A DNA stretch of 59,646 nt from Methylobacterium ajmalii (GTDB taxonomy: Bacteria > Pseudomonadota > Alphaproteobacteria > Rhizobiales > Beijerinckiaceae), in contig NZ_JACWCT010000183.1 of assembly GCF_016613415.1 (NCBI RefSeq), positions 1-59,646 of the forward strand, read 5' to 3'. Below, in pieces: positions 33,217 to 41,693 of this stretch. The notes under the pieces are model-generated. The model saw only the letters and a list, made by a program, of their open reading frames with translations. It was not told the origin of the DNA and ran no database searches. The first letter of the stretch is position 1; each line of letters starts with the position of its first letter. The position numbers and the translations under genes are program-made.

Positions 33217-35712
33217 TCACGTTCCCCGCGGCTTGGCCCGGCGGGTCGGGGGGGCGGTGGTCGGGTCCTCGGGCCAGGGGTGGCGGGGATACTGGCCGCG
33301 CATGTCGGCCCGCACCGCCGCCCAGGAGCCGCGCCAGAAGCCCGGCAGGTCGCGGGTGATCTGGATCGGGCGCTGGGCCGGCGAGAGCAGGTGGAGGACG
33401 AGCGGCACCCGACCGCCGCCGATCGTCGGGTGCCGGGCGAGGCCGAACAGCTCCTGCACCCGCACGGCCAGCGCCGGGCCGCCCTCGGCGGCGTAGTCGA
33501 CCGGGATGCGCGAGCCGGTCGGCACTTCGAGATGGGTCGGCGCCTCGGCGTCGAGGCGCGCGCGCAGCGACCATGGCACGAGGTCGTGCAGGGCCTCCGA
33601 CAGGCGGTCGGCGCCGATCTCGTCGAGGCGGGTGAGGCCGGAGAGGTGCGGCCCGAGCCAGTCCGGCAGGGTCTCGGCGAGATGGGCGTCCGAGAGGTCG
33701 GGCCAGGGCTCGCCCTCGGCGCTTCGGAGAAACATCACCCGCTCGCGCCATTGCTGGGCCGCCTTCGACCAGGGCAGGGCGGCGACGCCGAGGCCGGCGA
33801 GGCCGCAAGCGAGGATCGCGGTGCTGTCGGCGTCCGTCGGGACGGGCAGGATGCGCTCGGCGAGCGAGACCGCGCCGAGGCGCCGCTGCGCCCGGGCCCT
33901 GAGGGCGCGGGACTCGGGGTCGAACTCGACCCGGGTGCGGGCCTCGATCCGGTCGGAGAACAGCGCCTCGATGTCGGGGAGCGCGATCGGCGCGGCGGCC
34001 AGGATGCGGGCGGAGGACGCCTTCCCGACGATCTCGGCCACCGCCAGGAACGGCTCGCGGGCGAGCGCAGTGGCGGGGTCGAGGGCGGCGCCGCGGCCGT
34101 TCGCCAGGACGTACTCGCCGGCCTTGCCCCGGGCCCGGGCGATCCGGTCGGGATAGGCCAGCGCCAGGAGGGTGCCGGCCTCGGGCCGGCCGGCGGCACC
34201 GGGCGGGGCGGCATGCGCCGACGCGATCCTCGCCCAGCCGGCGGCGAGGCGGCGCATGTCCTCGGCCCGGGCCGAGCGGTCGCGGCGGAAGCGCTCGGCC
34301 CGCTCGGCGAGATCGACGGAATTGCCGCCGAGGTCGCGCTCGACCAGCACCGCCGCGAGGTCGGCGGCGTCCCGCGCAGCCTCCCGCCCGCGCGCGGCAG
34401 CGCTCACCACCATCCGGGCGAGGCGCGGCGGCAGGGGGAGGGCGCGAAGCGCCCGGCCGGCCGGGGTCAGGCGGCCGTCGCCATCGAGGGCATCGAGGCC
34501 GGACAGCAGCGCCCGGGCCTCGGCCAGCGCCGGGGCCGGCGGCGGATCGAGGAAGGGGAGCGTCGTCGGGTCGGACACGCCCCAGGCGGCACAGTCGAGG
34601 ACTAGCCCGGCGAGGTCGGCGGCCAGGATCTCAGGCCGGGTGAACGGGTCGAGCGCCCCGGTGGCGGCCTCCGGCCACAGGCGGTAGCACACGCCGGCTT
34701 GCGTGCGCCCGGCGCGGCCCCGGCGCTGGTCGACCGAGGCACGCGAGGCGCGCTGGGTGACGAGCCGGGTGAGCCCGAGATCCGGCTCGTAGACCGGCAC
34801 CCGGGCGAGGCCCGAATCGACCACCACCCGCACCCCCTCGATGGTGAGCGAGGTCTCGGCGATCGAGGTGCCGAGCACGACCTTGCGGCGCCCGGCCGGG
34901 CTCGGGTGCACCGCCCGGTCCTGCTCGGCCCGGTCGAGGGCGCCGTAGAGCGGGGCGAGGTCGACTTCGGGGAAATCCGAGAGGCGCTCCGCCAGGCGCT
35001 CGGCGGTGCGGCGGATCTCGGCCTGGCCCGGCAGGAAGGCGAGGACCGAGCCGGGCTCTGCCCGCAGCGCCCGCATCACCGCGTCGGTCACCGCATCCTC
35101 GATGCGCTCGCGCGGATCGCGGTCGAGGTGGCGGGTCTCGACCGGGAAGGCCCGCCCCTCTGACACGATCACCGGGGCCCCGCCCATCAGGGCGGCGACC
35201 CGGGCGCCGTCGATCGTCGCCGACATCGCCAGCAAGCGCAGGTCCTCGCGCAACGCGCCTTGCGCGTCGAGCGCCAGGGCCAGGCCGAGATCGGCGTCGA
35301 GCGAGCGCTCGTGGAACTCGTCGAACAGCACCGCGGCGATGCCGTCGAGCTCGGGATCGTCCATGATCATCCGGGCGAAGACGCCCTCGGTCACCACCTC
35401 GATCCGGGTGCGGGCCGAGACCTTGGAGCCGAGGCGGACCCGGAGGCCCACCGTCTCGCCGACCGGCTCGCCCAGGGTCGCGGCCATCCGCTCGGCCGCC
35501 GCCCGGGCGGCGAGGCGGCGGGGTTCCAGGAGGATGATGCGCCGGTCGCCGCGCCAGGGCGCCTCCAGCAGGGCGAGGGGCACCCGGGTGGTCTTGCCGG
35601 CGCCGGGGGGGGCCACCAGCACGGCGTTGGGGCGGTCGCCCGACGGTTCGGCGAGGGCCGCCGCGAGGTCGCCGAGGACGGCATCGATCGGCAGGGAGGG
35701 GACGGAGCGCAT
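33217..35712 (-). CDS. hrpB: ATP-dependent RNA helicase HrpB
   Basis: A DExH-box helicase, 831 aa from the ATG at 35712. Walker A PPGAGKTT lies at 35-42, motif II is DEFH within LFDEFHERSLD and motif III is SAT. Motif VI is QRRGRAGRT. The helicase-associated and HrpB C-terminal domains follow to the end (SWAAVRADMRGQYPRHPWP). Start choice: residues upstream in the open frame are Arg/Pro-rich and not family-like, while MRSVPSLPIDAVL is typical. The substrate RNA of HrpB is not settled. It is a stand-alone gene. Confidence 0.94.
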   Translation of the reverse strand: MRSVPSLPIDAVLGDLAAALAEPSGDRPNAVLVAPPGAGKTTRVPLALLEAPWRGDRRIILLEPRRLAARAAAERMAATLGEPVGETVGLRVRLGSKVSARTRIEVVTEGVFARMIMDDPELDGIAAVLFDEFHERSLDADLGLALALDAQGALREDLRLLAMSATIDGARVAALMGGAPVIVSEGRAFPVETRHLDRDPRERIEDAVTDAVMRALRAEPGSVLAFLPGQAEIRRTAERLAERLSDFPEVDLAPLYGALDRAEQDRAVHPSPAGRRKVVLGTSIAETSLTIEGVRVVVDSGLARVPVYEPDLGLTRLVTQRASRASVDQRRGRAGRTQAGVCYRLWPEAATGALDPFTRPEILAADLAGLVLDCAAWGVSDPTTLPFLDPPPAPALAEARALLSGLDALDGDGRLTPAGRALRALPLPPRLARMVVSAAARGREAARDAADLAAVLVERDLGGNSVDLAERAERFRRDRSARAEDMRRLAAGWARIASAHAAPPGAAGRPEAGTLLALAYPDRIARARGKAGEYVLANGRGAALDPATALAREPFLAVAEIVGKASSARILAAAPIALPDIEALFSDRIEARTRVEFDPESRALRARAQRRLGAVSLAERILPVPTDADSTAILACGLAGLGVAALPWSKAAQQWRERVMFLRSAEGEPWPDLSDAHLAETLPDWLGPHLSGLTRLDEIGADRLSEALHDLVPWSLRARLDAEAPTHLEVPTGSRIPVDYAAEGGPALAVRVQELFGLARHPTIGGGRVPLVLHLLSPAQRPIQITRDLPGFWRGSWAAVRADMRGQYPRHPWPEDPTTAPPTRRAKPRGT

Positions 35713-35936
35713 GCAGGCCGGGATGGCGGAGCCGGTCCGGCCGCGCAAGCCCGCAAGCCCGCGAGCCTGAAAGCCGGACGGGGTCGGGCCCGCCGCCGCG
35801 CTGACCCAGTGTCGCGCCGGGCGAAACGTTGCGAAAGTTTTTCTTAACGATTTCCGCTGCCGTGGAGGAACCGGTCGCGCGGCAGATGATTGACGCACGG
35901 GTTGGCCGAGGGGCCACCGGCTGGAGTTGCACCGCG

Positions 35937-36233
35937 ATGAAGTCCCTGTCCCTGGCCCTGGCGGCGAGCGTTGTTCTGGGCGGTCTCGCCCTCACCCCGG
36001 CCTCGGCCGCCGTGACCGCCCCGGCCCCGGCCGTGGCCGGCGCGGAATCGACCGTCGAGCACGTCGCCATGCGGCGTCACTACCACTACCATCACATGAA
36101 GCGTCACGACCGCCACATGCGCCGTCACATGCGCCGCAACCACATGCGCGCCGGCGACCCGAACGCCCGCAACCCGTCGCGCCCGGGCTACCAGCAGCAG
36201 CTCGGCAACACAACGGGCGGCCCGCGCTACTGA
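35937..36233 (+). CDS. Small secreted His/Met/Arg-rich protein
   Basis: A 98-aa protein with a clear signal peptide (MKSLSLALAASVVLGGLALT, cleavage near ASA at about residue 25). The middle is dense in His, Met and Arg (HYHYHHMKRHDRHMRRHM), which could bind copper or other metals. The C-terminus is Pro/Asn/Gly-rich. No domain is recognised. A GGAG lies 9-10 nt before the ATG. There is no metal-resistance gene beside it, so metal binding is inference from composition only. Confidence 0.65.
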   Translation: MKSLSLALAASVVLGGLALTPASAAVTAPAPAVAGAESTVEHVAMRRHYHYHHMKRHDRHMRRHMRRNHMRAGDPNARNPSRPGYQQQLGNTTGGPRY

Positions 36234-36453
36234 GCCTCGAACCCGTGAGTTGAACGAGCGCGTGTACCCTCCGCCGAACGGTCGGGGGCACGCGCTTCGT
36301 GACGTCGGACCGCCCCTGCGGATCATCGGGAGAGGGATCCGTCCCCGGGGCTTGCGCACGCGGCCCGGCCGGGCGAGGGGAGCCTGACCGGCATCCTTCG
36401 CATCCGAGAGCCCGCCCCGTGACCGCCTGTCCGTTTCCCCGCGAGGCCGCCCG

Positions 36454-36948
36454 ATGAGCCTCGCTTCCGTCAAGGCCGACCTCGCCGCCCGCGCGCCCGA
36501 TCTCACCGTGCTGGAGACCGAGGCGAGTTCCGCCACCGTGGCGCTGGCGGCCGCCGCCCACGGCGTCGAGCCGGCCCGCATCGCCAAGACCCTGTCGCTG
36601 CGCCTCGGCGAGCGGGTGGTGCTGCTGGTGGCACGCGGCGACGCCCGCCTGGACAACCGCAAGGCCAAGGCCGCCTTCGGGGTCAAGCCCAGGATGCTGG
36701 GAGCCGAGGAGGTCGAGGCGATCACCGGCCATCCCGTCGGCGGCGTCTGCCCGTTCGGCCTCGCCACGCCGCTGCCGGTCTATTGCGACGTCAGCCTGAA
36801 GGCCTTCGAGGAGGTCGTGCCGGCGGCCGGCTCCCCCCACAGTGCCGTGCGGATCACGCCCGAGCGGATGGCGGCGCTGACCGGCGCGGAGTGGATCGAC
36901 GTCTGCCAGCCGCCGGCCGGCGAGGGCGACGCCGATCCGGCGCCCTGA
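36454..36948 (+). CDS. YbaK/EbsC-family aminoacyl-tRNA deacylase
   Basis: A 164-aa protein with the YbaK/ProX editing domain, which hydrolyses mischarged aminoacyl-tRNA in trans. The conserved Lys appears in RIAKTLSL (near 45-52), then LDNRKAKAAFG and the VGGVCPFGL loop typical of the family. The last about 15 residues (acidic/Pro) are extra. Whether it edits Cys-tRNA-Pro or Ala-tRNA-Pro cannot be told. It is a stand-alone gene with a 220-bp gap upstream. Confidence 0.88.
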   Translation: MSLASVKADLAARAPDLTVLETEASSATVALAAAAHGVEPARIAKTLSLRLGERVVLLVARGDARLDNRKAKAAFGVKPRMLGAEEVEAITGHPVGGVCPFGLATPLPVYCDVSLKAFEEVVPAAGSPHSAVRITPERMAALTGAEWIDVCQPPAGEGDADPAP

Positions 36949-37020
36949 CCCCGCGCGAGCACCAATTTCAGGCGAAAACACCCGGCAGCTGTGGATCGGG
37001 CGGCATCGACAAGCGGGGCG

Positions 37021-37042
37021 TCCGTGACCTAGCTGTCACGGA
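37021..37042 (+). promoter_or_regulatory. Perfect dyad upstream of the CorA gene
   Basis: The arms TCCGTGAC (37021-37028) and GTCACGGA (37035-37042) flank CTAGCT, 62 bp before the corA-like start. It looks like a protein operator rather than a terminator because the stem is short and the spacing fits a promoter region. No binding factor can be named. Confidence 0.4.
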
Positions 37043-37104
37043 GCCTTCAAGCGGCCGGGCCACAAGGCCCCTCCGTCGCGTCATCAGCCGTCCGAGACCC
37101 GCCC

Positions 37105-38100
37105 TTGATCTTCGTCCATCAGCCGAATGCCTGCGCCAGCACCGGGCAGCCGCTTCTCGAACGGCGCCTGCTCGAGATGTCGGAGCCGATCCCGCCGGAC
37201 GCGCTCTGGATCGACCTGATCGAGCCGACCCGCCAGGAGGACCACAAGGTCGAGGCGTTCCTCGGCATCTCGATCCCGACCCGGGAGGAGATGCAGGACA
37301 TCGAGCCCTCGGAACTCCTCTACGTCGAGAACGGCGCCCGCTACATGACCGGGCGGCTCCTGTGCCGGGTCGATACCGACGACGCGCGGCTCACCGGCGT
37401 CACCTTCATCCTGCGCGACAACAAGCTCGCCACGGTGCGCTACGACGATCCGCAGGCGTTCCGGATGTTCGTCCACCGCGCCGCGCGGCCGGCGGGCGTG
37501 ATGCTGACCGGCGAGGCGATCCTGGCCGGCCTGATCGAGACCGTGATCGACCGGGCCGCCGACGTGCTCCAGCTCCAGGGCGAGCGGATCGACCGGCTGT
37601 CGCGCCAGATCTTCGCCGAGCACACCGACCCGAGCGCCCGCAACGCCGAATTGCAGGACACCCTGCGGGCGCTCGGCCGCCACAACGAGCTGCTGTCGCA
37701 GCAGCGCGAGAGCCTGGTCTCGGTCGAGCGCATCCTGCTCTCGCTCTCGGCGAGCTACCGGGCCAGCAAGGCGCCGCGCGAGATCCGCGAGGAGGTCCGC
37801 TCCACCCTGCGCGATCTCCAGTCGCTCGAGGAGCATGCGAGCTTCCTGTCCGGCAAGATCCAGTTCCTGCTCGACGCGACGCTCGGCCTCGTCAACCTCG
37901 AGCAGAACAACATCATCAAGCTGTTCTCGGTCATGGCGGTGGTGTTCATGCCGCCGACCCTGATCGCCTCGATGTACGGCATGAACTTCAAGGTGATGCC
38001 GGAGCTCGACTGGGGCTTCGGCTACCCGATGGCGGTGGTGATGATGGTGGTGGCGGCGATCCTGCCCTACGCCTTCTTCCGCTGGAAGCGCTGGCTGTAG
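37105..38100 (+). CDS. corA: CorA-family divalent cation transporter
   Basis: An inner-membrane Mg2+/Co2+ channel protein of 331 aa. The large cytoplasmic N-terminal domain ends in a long helix (about 180-270). Two C-terminal membrane spans follow, with the selectivity motif GMN at 292-294 (YGMNF) after the first. The C-terminus is basic (RWKRWL). The start is uncertain. TTG 37105 gives MIFVHQP, similar to family N-termini. The next ATG (37177, MSEPIPPD) would remove 24 residues. A perfect dyad lies just upstream. Confidence 0.9.
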   Translation: MIFVHQPNACASTGQPLLERRLLEMSEPIPPDALWIDLIEPTRQEDHKVEAFLGISIPTREEMQDIEPSELLYVENGARYMTGRLLCRVDTDDARLTGVTFILRDNKLATVRYDDPQAFRMFVHRAARPAGVMLTGEAILAGLIETVIDRAADVLQLQGERIDRLSRQIFAEHTDPSARNAELQDTLRALGRHNELLSQQRESLVSVERILLSLSASYRASKAPREIREEVRSTLRDLQSLEEHASFLSGKIQFLLDATLGLVNLEQNNIIKLFSVMAVVFMPPTLIASMYGMNFKVMPELDWGFGYPMAVVMMVVAAILPYAFFRWKRWL

Positions 38101-38111
38101 GGGGCGAGGAG

Positions 38112-38837
38112 ATGTGCGGCCGGTTCTTCGTCACCTCCTCGCCCGAGACCTTCCGGGAGGCCTACGGCTACGACGACCGGCCGAACTTCCCGGCCCGCCA
38201 CAACGTGGCGCCGACCCAGCCGGTCGCCGTGGTGACGTCCGAGCACGGCCGGCGGCGCTTCGTGCTGATGCGCTGGGGCTTCCTGCCGGCCTGGGTCAAG
38301 GACCCGGACGACTTCCCGCTGGTCATCAACGCCCGGATCGAGACCGCGGCCGAGAAACCGAGCTTTCGCAACGCCCTGCGCTATCGGCGCTGCGTCTTCC
38401 TCGCCGACGGCTTCTACGAGTGGCGCCGCGGCGGCCCGCGCGGGCAGGCGCCCTACGCGATCCGCCGCGCCGACGGCCGGCCGATGGCGCTCGCCGGCCT
38501 GTGGGAGACCTGGAGCAGCCGCGACGGCTCGGAGATCGACACCGCGGCGATCGTCACCTGCGGCGCCAACGGGCTGCTCGCCGCCATCCACGAGCGCATG
38601 CCGGCGATCCTCTCGCCCGAGGCCGTGGATCAGTGGCTCGACATGCGGGACGTCGATGCCGGACGGGCGAGCGCGCTGTGCCGGCCGGCGCCGGAGGCGT
38701 GGCTGTCGCTCGCCCCGGCGAGCCGGCAGGTCAACGACGTGCGCCACGACGCGGCGGACCTGCTGCGCCCGGACGAGGACGCGCCGGCGCCCCCGCCGCC
38801 GGAGCGACCGAGCGAGGCGCAGGGATCCCTGTTCTGA
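38112..38837 (+). CDS. YedK/HMCES-type SOS response-associated protein (SRAP)
   Basis: A 241-aa SRAP-domain protein that covalently traps abasic sites in single-stranded DNA through Cys2, exposed after Met removal (MCGRF). Other hallmark motifs are RHNVAPTQ, RWGFLPAW, INARIET, DGFYEW (active-site Glu) and HERMPAIL (active-site His). GCGAGGAG precedes the ATG. It starts 11 bp after the CorA gene, so co-transcription is possible. The C-terminal 25 residues are Pro/Glu-rich and probably disordered. No LexA box was recognised upstream. Confidence 0.92.
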   Translation: MCGRFFVTSSPETFREAYGYDDRPNFPARHNVAPTQPVAVVTSEHGRRRFVLMRWGFLPAWVKDPDDFPLVINARIETAAEKPSFRNALRYRRCVFLADGFYEWRRGGPRGQAPYAIRRADGRPMALAGLWETWSSRDGSEIDTAAIVTCGANGLLAAIHERMPAILSPEAVDQWLDMRDVDAGRASALCRPAPEAWLSLAPASRQVNDVRHDAADLLRPDEDAPAPPPPERPSEAQGSLF

Positions 38838-39046
38838 GGGGCCGATGGTCCCGAGGGGCGAGCCCGCTCCCGTGACCCCGTTCCGCCACCCGGCGGGTCG
38901 TTCGGGGCCGGGAGCACGGAGCCCCGACGCAGAGGGCGCGAGCGAGCAGGGCGGAACGCGGTCCGCTCGCCCCGGGGGCCCGGATCGGGATGTCCCGGCG
39001 CGGGTGGTATCCGCGCGCGAGGGCGTCGGGTTCGCCGTCGAAACGA

Positions 39047-39081
39047 AGCGGGCCGGAACGCCATCCCGCGCCCGGCCCGCT
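39047..39081. terminator. Hairpin between convergent YedK and MHS transporter genes
   Basis: The 10-bp perfect arms AGCGGGCCGG (39047-39056) and CCGGCCCGCT (39072-39081) with a 15-nt loop lie in the 291-bp gap between two converging genes. It is likely a terminator, mainly for the minus-strand transporter, whose stop lies 48 bp away. Confidence 0.45.
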
Positions 39082-39128
39082 CCTGAATGCGGATCCGGCC
39101 CGGGATCGCCCTGGGCCGTCTCGTGTCG

Positions 39129-40511
39129 TCAGGCCATCGCCTGGTTGCGCATCCGGTCGTACTCGGCCTGCGGCATCGGCACCGCGCGGGGCTGGCCGAG
39201 GTCCTTCATCGGGATGCGGTAGGTCTCCCGGGCGCTGAACGCCGCGACCGCCGAGATCGCCGTGATCGCCAGGGCGATCGAGCCGATGGTGAGCGGGATG
39301 TTGGCCGAGCCGGGGGGCGCCACGGTGGCGAACAGGGCCGGCAGCATCGCGGTGATGGCGGTGCCGACGTTCTGCGAGATCGCCATCGCGGAGACGCGGG
39401 TGCGGGTCGGGAACAGCTCGGGGTAGAAGCTCGGGAAGACCGCGTTGTAGCCCTGGTAGACGATGCCCCACATGAGCAGCGACATCACGATCGCCAGCGG
39501 CACGTTGGCGATGCTGATCGCGTAGAGGTAGCCGAAGGACAGGAGGCCGGAGCCGAGCGCGCCGAGGATGATCGGCGGGCGGCGGCCGATCTTGTCCGAC
39601 AGGTTGCCGACCATCGGGATCACCACCACCGCCAGGATGTTCCCGAGCACCGGGATCCAGAGGTAGACGTCCTTGTGGAAGCCGATGCCGTAGGCGGCCT
39701 GGACCGCGTAGGCGGCGCCGAAGATGGTGGTGACGACCGGGATCACGTTCATCAGCGCCATGCACACCACCCGCAGCATGTCGGGCCAGGAGGTGGTGAA
39801 GGCCTCGACGATCGGCGCGCGGGCGACCTCGCCCTGCTTCTCCTCGGCGGCGAAGGCCGGGGTCTCGTCGACCTCGCGGCGGATGATGTAGCCGACGATG
39901 ATGACGATGAAGCTCAGGAGGAACGGGATGCGCCAGCCCCAGGAGTTGAACGCCTCGGTCGGCATGTAGGCGGCGAGCGGCAGGAACACCGCGGCGGCGA
40001 GGATCTGGCCGGCCTGCACGCCCTGCAGGGTGAAGCTGGCGAAGAAGCCGCGGCGGCCGAACGGCGCGTGCTCCATGGTCATCGAGCTCGCGCCCGAGAT
40101 CTCGCCGGCGACGGCGAAGCCCTGGATCAGCCGCAGGATGACGAGCAGGATCGGGGCGAGGATGCCGACCTGGCTGTAGGTGGGCAGGAGCCCGACCGCG
40201 ATGGTCGAGAAGCCCATCAGGAACATGCACAGGACGAGCACCTGCTTGCGGCCGTGGGTGTCGCCCCAATGACCGAGCACGAAGGCGCCGATCGGCCGGC
40301 TGACGTAGCCGACGCCGTAGGTGGCGAGCGAGGCCACGATCGCCACGGTCGGGTTGTTGGACGGGAAGAACAGCTGCGGGAAGATCAGCGAGGCTGCCGT
40401 CGCGTAGATGAAGAAGTCGTAGTATTCCAGCGCCGAGCCGATCCAGGCGCTCGCGGCGGCCTTCTTCGACTGTTGCCGGTCGTGGGGATGTCCTGCCGTA
40501 GCGGCACTCAT
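39129..40511 (-). CDS. MFS transporter, metabolite:H+ symporter (MHS) family
   Basis: A 460-aa inner-membrane carrier with about 12 spans. MHS features are the N-terminal AAASAWIGSALEYYDFFIYA, the loop 2-3 motif GHWGDTHGRKQ and the later LSDKIGRRPP repeat. MHS members carry organic acids such as shikimate, alpha-ketoglutarate, proline or citrate. A strong GGAGGAAA site precedes the ATG. It follows the shikimate dehydrogenase-like gene by 199 bp on the same strand. That context makes shikimate, quinate or a related acid a plausible substrate, but this is inference. Confidence 0.9.
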   Translation of the reverse strand: MSAATAGHPHDRQQSKKAAASAWIGSALEYYDFFIYATAASLIFPQLFFPSNNPTVAIVASLATYGVGYVSRPIGAFVLGHWGDTHGRKQVLVLCMFLMGFSTIAVGLLPTYSQVGILAPILLVILRLIQGFAVAGEISGASSMTMEHAPFGRRGFFASFTLQGVQAGQILAAAVFLPLAAYMPTEAFNSWGWRIPFLLSFIVIIVGYIIRREVDETPAFAAEEKQGEVARAPIVEAFTTSWPDMLRVVCMALMNVIPVVTTIFGAAYAVQAAYGIGFHKDVYLWIPVLGNILAVVVIPMVGNLSDKIGRRPPIILGALGSGLLSFGYLYAISIANVPLAIVMSLLMWGIVYQGYNAVFPSFYPELFPTRTRVSAMAISQNVGTAITAMLPALFATVAPPGSANIPLTIGSIALAITAISAVAAFSARETYRIPMKDLGQPRAVPMPQAEYDRMRNQAMA

Positions 40512-40574
40512 CGGGATTTCCTCCTATGGTTGGTGTGGCCGTTGCCGCTTCCACGATCCGGGCGGCATTGGGTC

Positions 40575-40624
40575 AGATTTGCTTATCTAAGAATGTACCG
40601 GGGGTAATCGCGTAAAGTAAATCT
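40575..40624 (-). promoter_or_regulatory. Candidate operator upstream of the MHS transporter
   Basis: The arms AGATTTGCTT (40575-40584) and AAGTAAATCT (40615-40624) pair at 9 of 10 positions across 30 nt, in AT-richer DNA 64-113 bp before the transporter start. The layout resembles a spaced LysR-type site, and a LysR gene is in the same locus. Confidence 0.35.
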
Positions 40625-40710
40625 CAATCAAGCCGCATCGTGCGCAATTCCACATCCGCCCCCGCAGCGCAAGGGCAGGGCGCGCGGGCGGTCCCGCTTG
40701 CCCACCGGCA

Positions 40711-41568
40711 TCAGCCGGCGGGCGGGGTCACCGCGCGGTCGAAGGCCCGTGCCATCGCCTCGGCGGGCGCCTCGCGGCCGGTGAACAGCGCGAAGGCGTC
40801 GAGGGCCTGGTGGATGGCGAGCTCGCGTCCGGTCATCGTGCGGGCGCCGATCCGCGCGGCGTCGACGAGGAACGGCGTCCAGAGCGGGGAATAGACCGCG
40901 TCGGCCACCCACATCCCGGGCCGCAGCAGCTCCGCCGGGACCGGGGTGCCACGATCCGGCAGCATCCCGACGGGAGTGCCGTTGACGACGCCCCGCGCCC
41001 CGTCGAGCGCCGCCGCGACGCTCCCGCAGACCCGCACGGCGGCGTGGCCGGCCAGCGCGGCCGCCACCGCCTCGGCCTTGGCCGGGTCGGCGTCGACGAG
41101 GCGGACCTCGATCCCCTCGAACTGCGCCAGGGCCACCGCGACCGCCTTGCCGACGCCGCCGGCGCCGACCAGCGCCACCGGACCCTCGGGCCGCGGCCCG
41201 AAGGCCTCGATGAGGGCGCGGGCGAAGCCCGTCGTGTCGGTGTTGTGGCCGGTGAGGCGGCCGTCGCGCACCACGATCGTGTTGACGGCGCCCACGGCGC
41301 GCGCGCCCGGCGACAGGTCGTCGAGGAGCGGCAGGACCCGTTCCTTGTACGGGAAGGTGACGTTGACGCCCGAGAATCCGATCGGCGCGAGGGCGGACAG
41401 CAGGGTGCGCAACTGCGCGCCGTCTGCCCCGGGCACGTCGATGAGCTGGTAATGGGCCCGCAGACCGACCGCCTCGGCGGCGGCCTCGTGCATCGCCGGC
41501 GAGGCGGAGTGGGCGATCGGCGATCCGATCAGGCCGAGCAGGATGGGTCTGGCGTGTCCGTGAGCCAT
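40711..41568 (-). CDS. Shikimate dehydrogenase-family protein
   Basis: An NAD(P)-dependent shikimate or quinate dehydrogenase of 285 aa. The catalytic pair is Lys75 (NVTFPYKE) and Asp111 (GHNTDTTGF). The nucleotide loop GAGGVGKA begins near 135. The substrate motif reads SPIAHSASPAMHE, where the biosynthetic enzyme usually ends in HN. The gene lies between an MHS carrier and a LysR regulator rather than with aromatic-biosynthesis genes, so a paralogue for hydroaromatic-acid use is more likely than the biosynthetic AroE. The start follows MAHGHARPIL; an AroE role cannot be excluded. Confidence 0.85.
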   Translation of the reverse strand: MAHGHARPILLGLIGSPIAHSASPAMHEAAAEAVGLRAHYQLIDVPGADGAQLRTLLSALAPIGFSGVNVTFPYKERVLPLLDDLSPGARAVGAVNTIVVRDGRLTGHNTDTTGFARALIEAFGPRPEGPVALVGAGGVGKAVAVALAQFEGIEVRLVDADPAKAEAVAAALAGHAAVRVCGSVAAALDGARGVVNGTPVGMLPDRGTPVPAELLRPGMWVADAVYSPLWTPFLVDAARIGARTMTGRELAIHQALDAFALFTGREAPAEAMARAFDRAVTPPAG

Positions 41569-41666
41569 GCTGTGCGGCCCCTCGATGTTGCGCCCGCCCG
41601 TGGCGAGCTCTCCCTGGGCTGCACGATATCTCCACCATGCCCGCATCCTGAGTACCAAGTTGCGTG

Positions 41667-41693
41667 CCGATCGTAACATCATGTTACGATCGG
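41667..41693. promoter_or_regulatory. 27-nt perfect palindrome at the LysR / SDH junction
   Basis: Two 13-nt arms, CCGATCGTAACAT (41667-41679) and ATGTTACGATCGG (41681-41693), are exact reverse complements around one central base. It covers the stop codon of the LysR gene and lies about 100-125 bp upstream of the dehydrogenase start. No T-tract follows on either strand, so an operator (core GTAAC-N5-GTTAC) is at least as likely as a terminator. Confidence 0.55.

Noticed and set aside
30531..33359. 942-codon plus-strand open frame opposite the GGDEF-EAL gene
   Set aside because: No domain and shadow-type composition; the minus-strand gene has intact GGDEF and EAL motifs.
36949..37104. Magnesium riboswitch upstream of corA
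   Set aside because: The region is too short and lacks the multi-helix layout of known magnesium riboswitches; only a short protein-type dyad is present.
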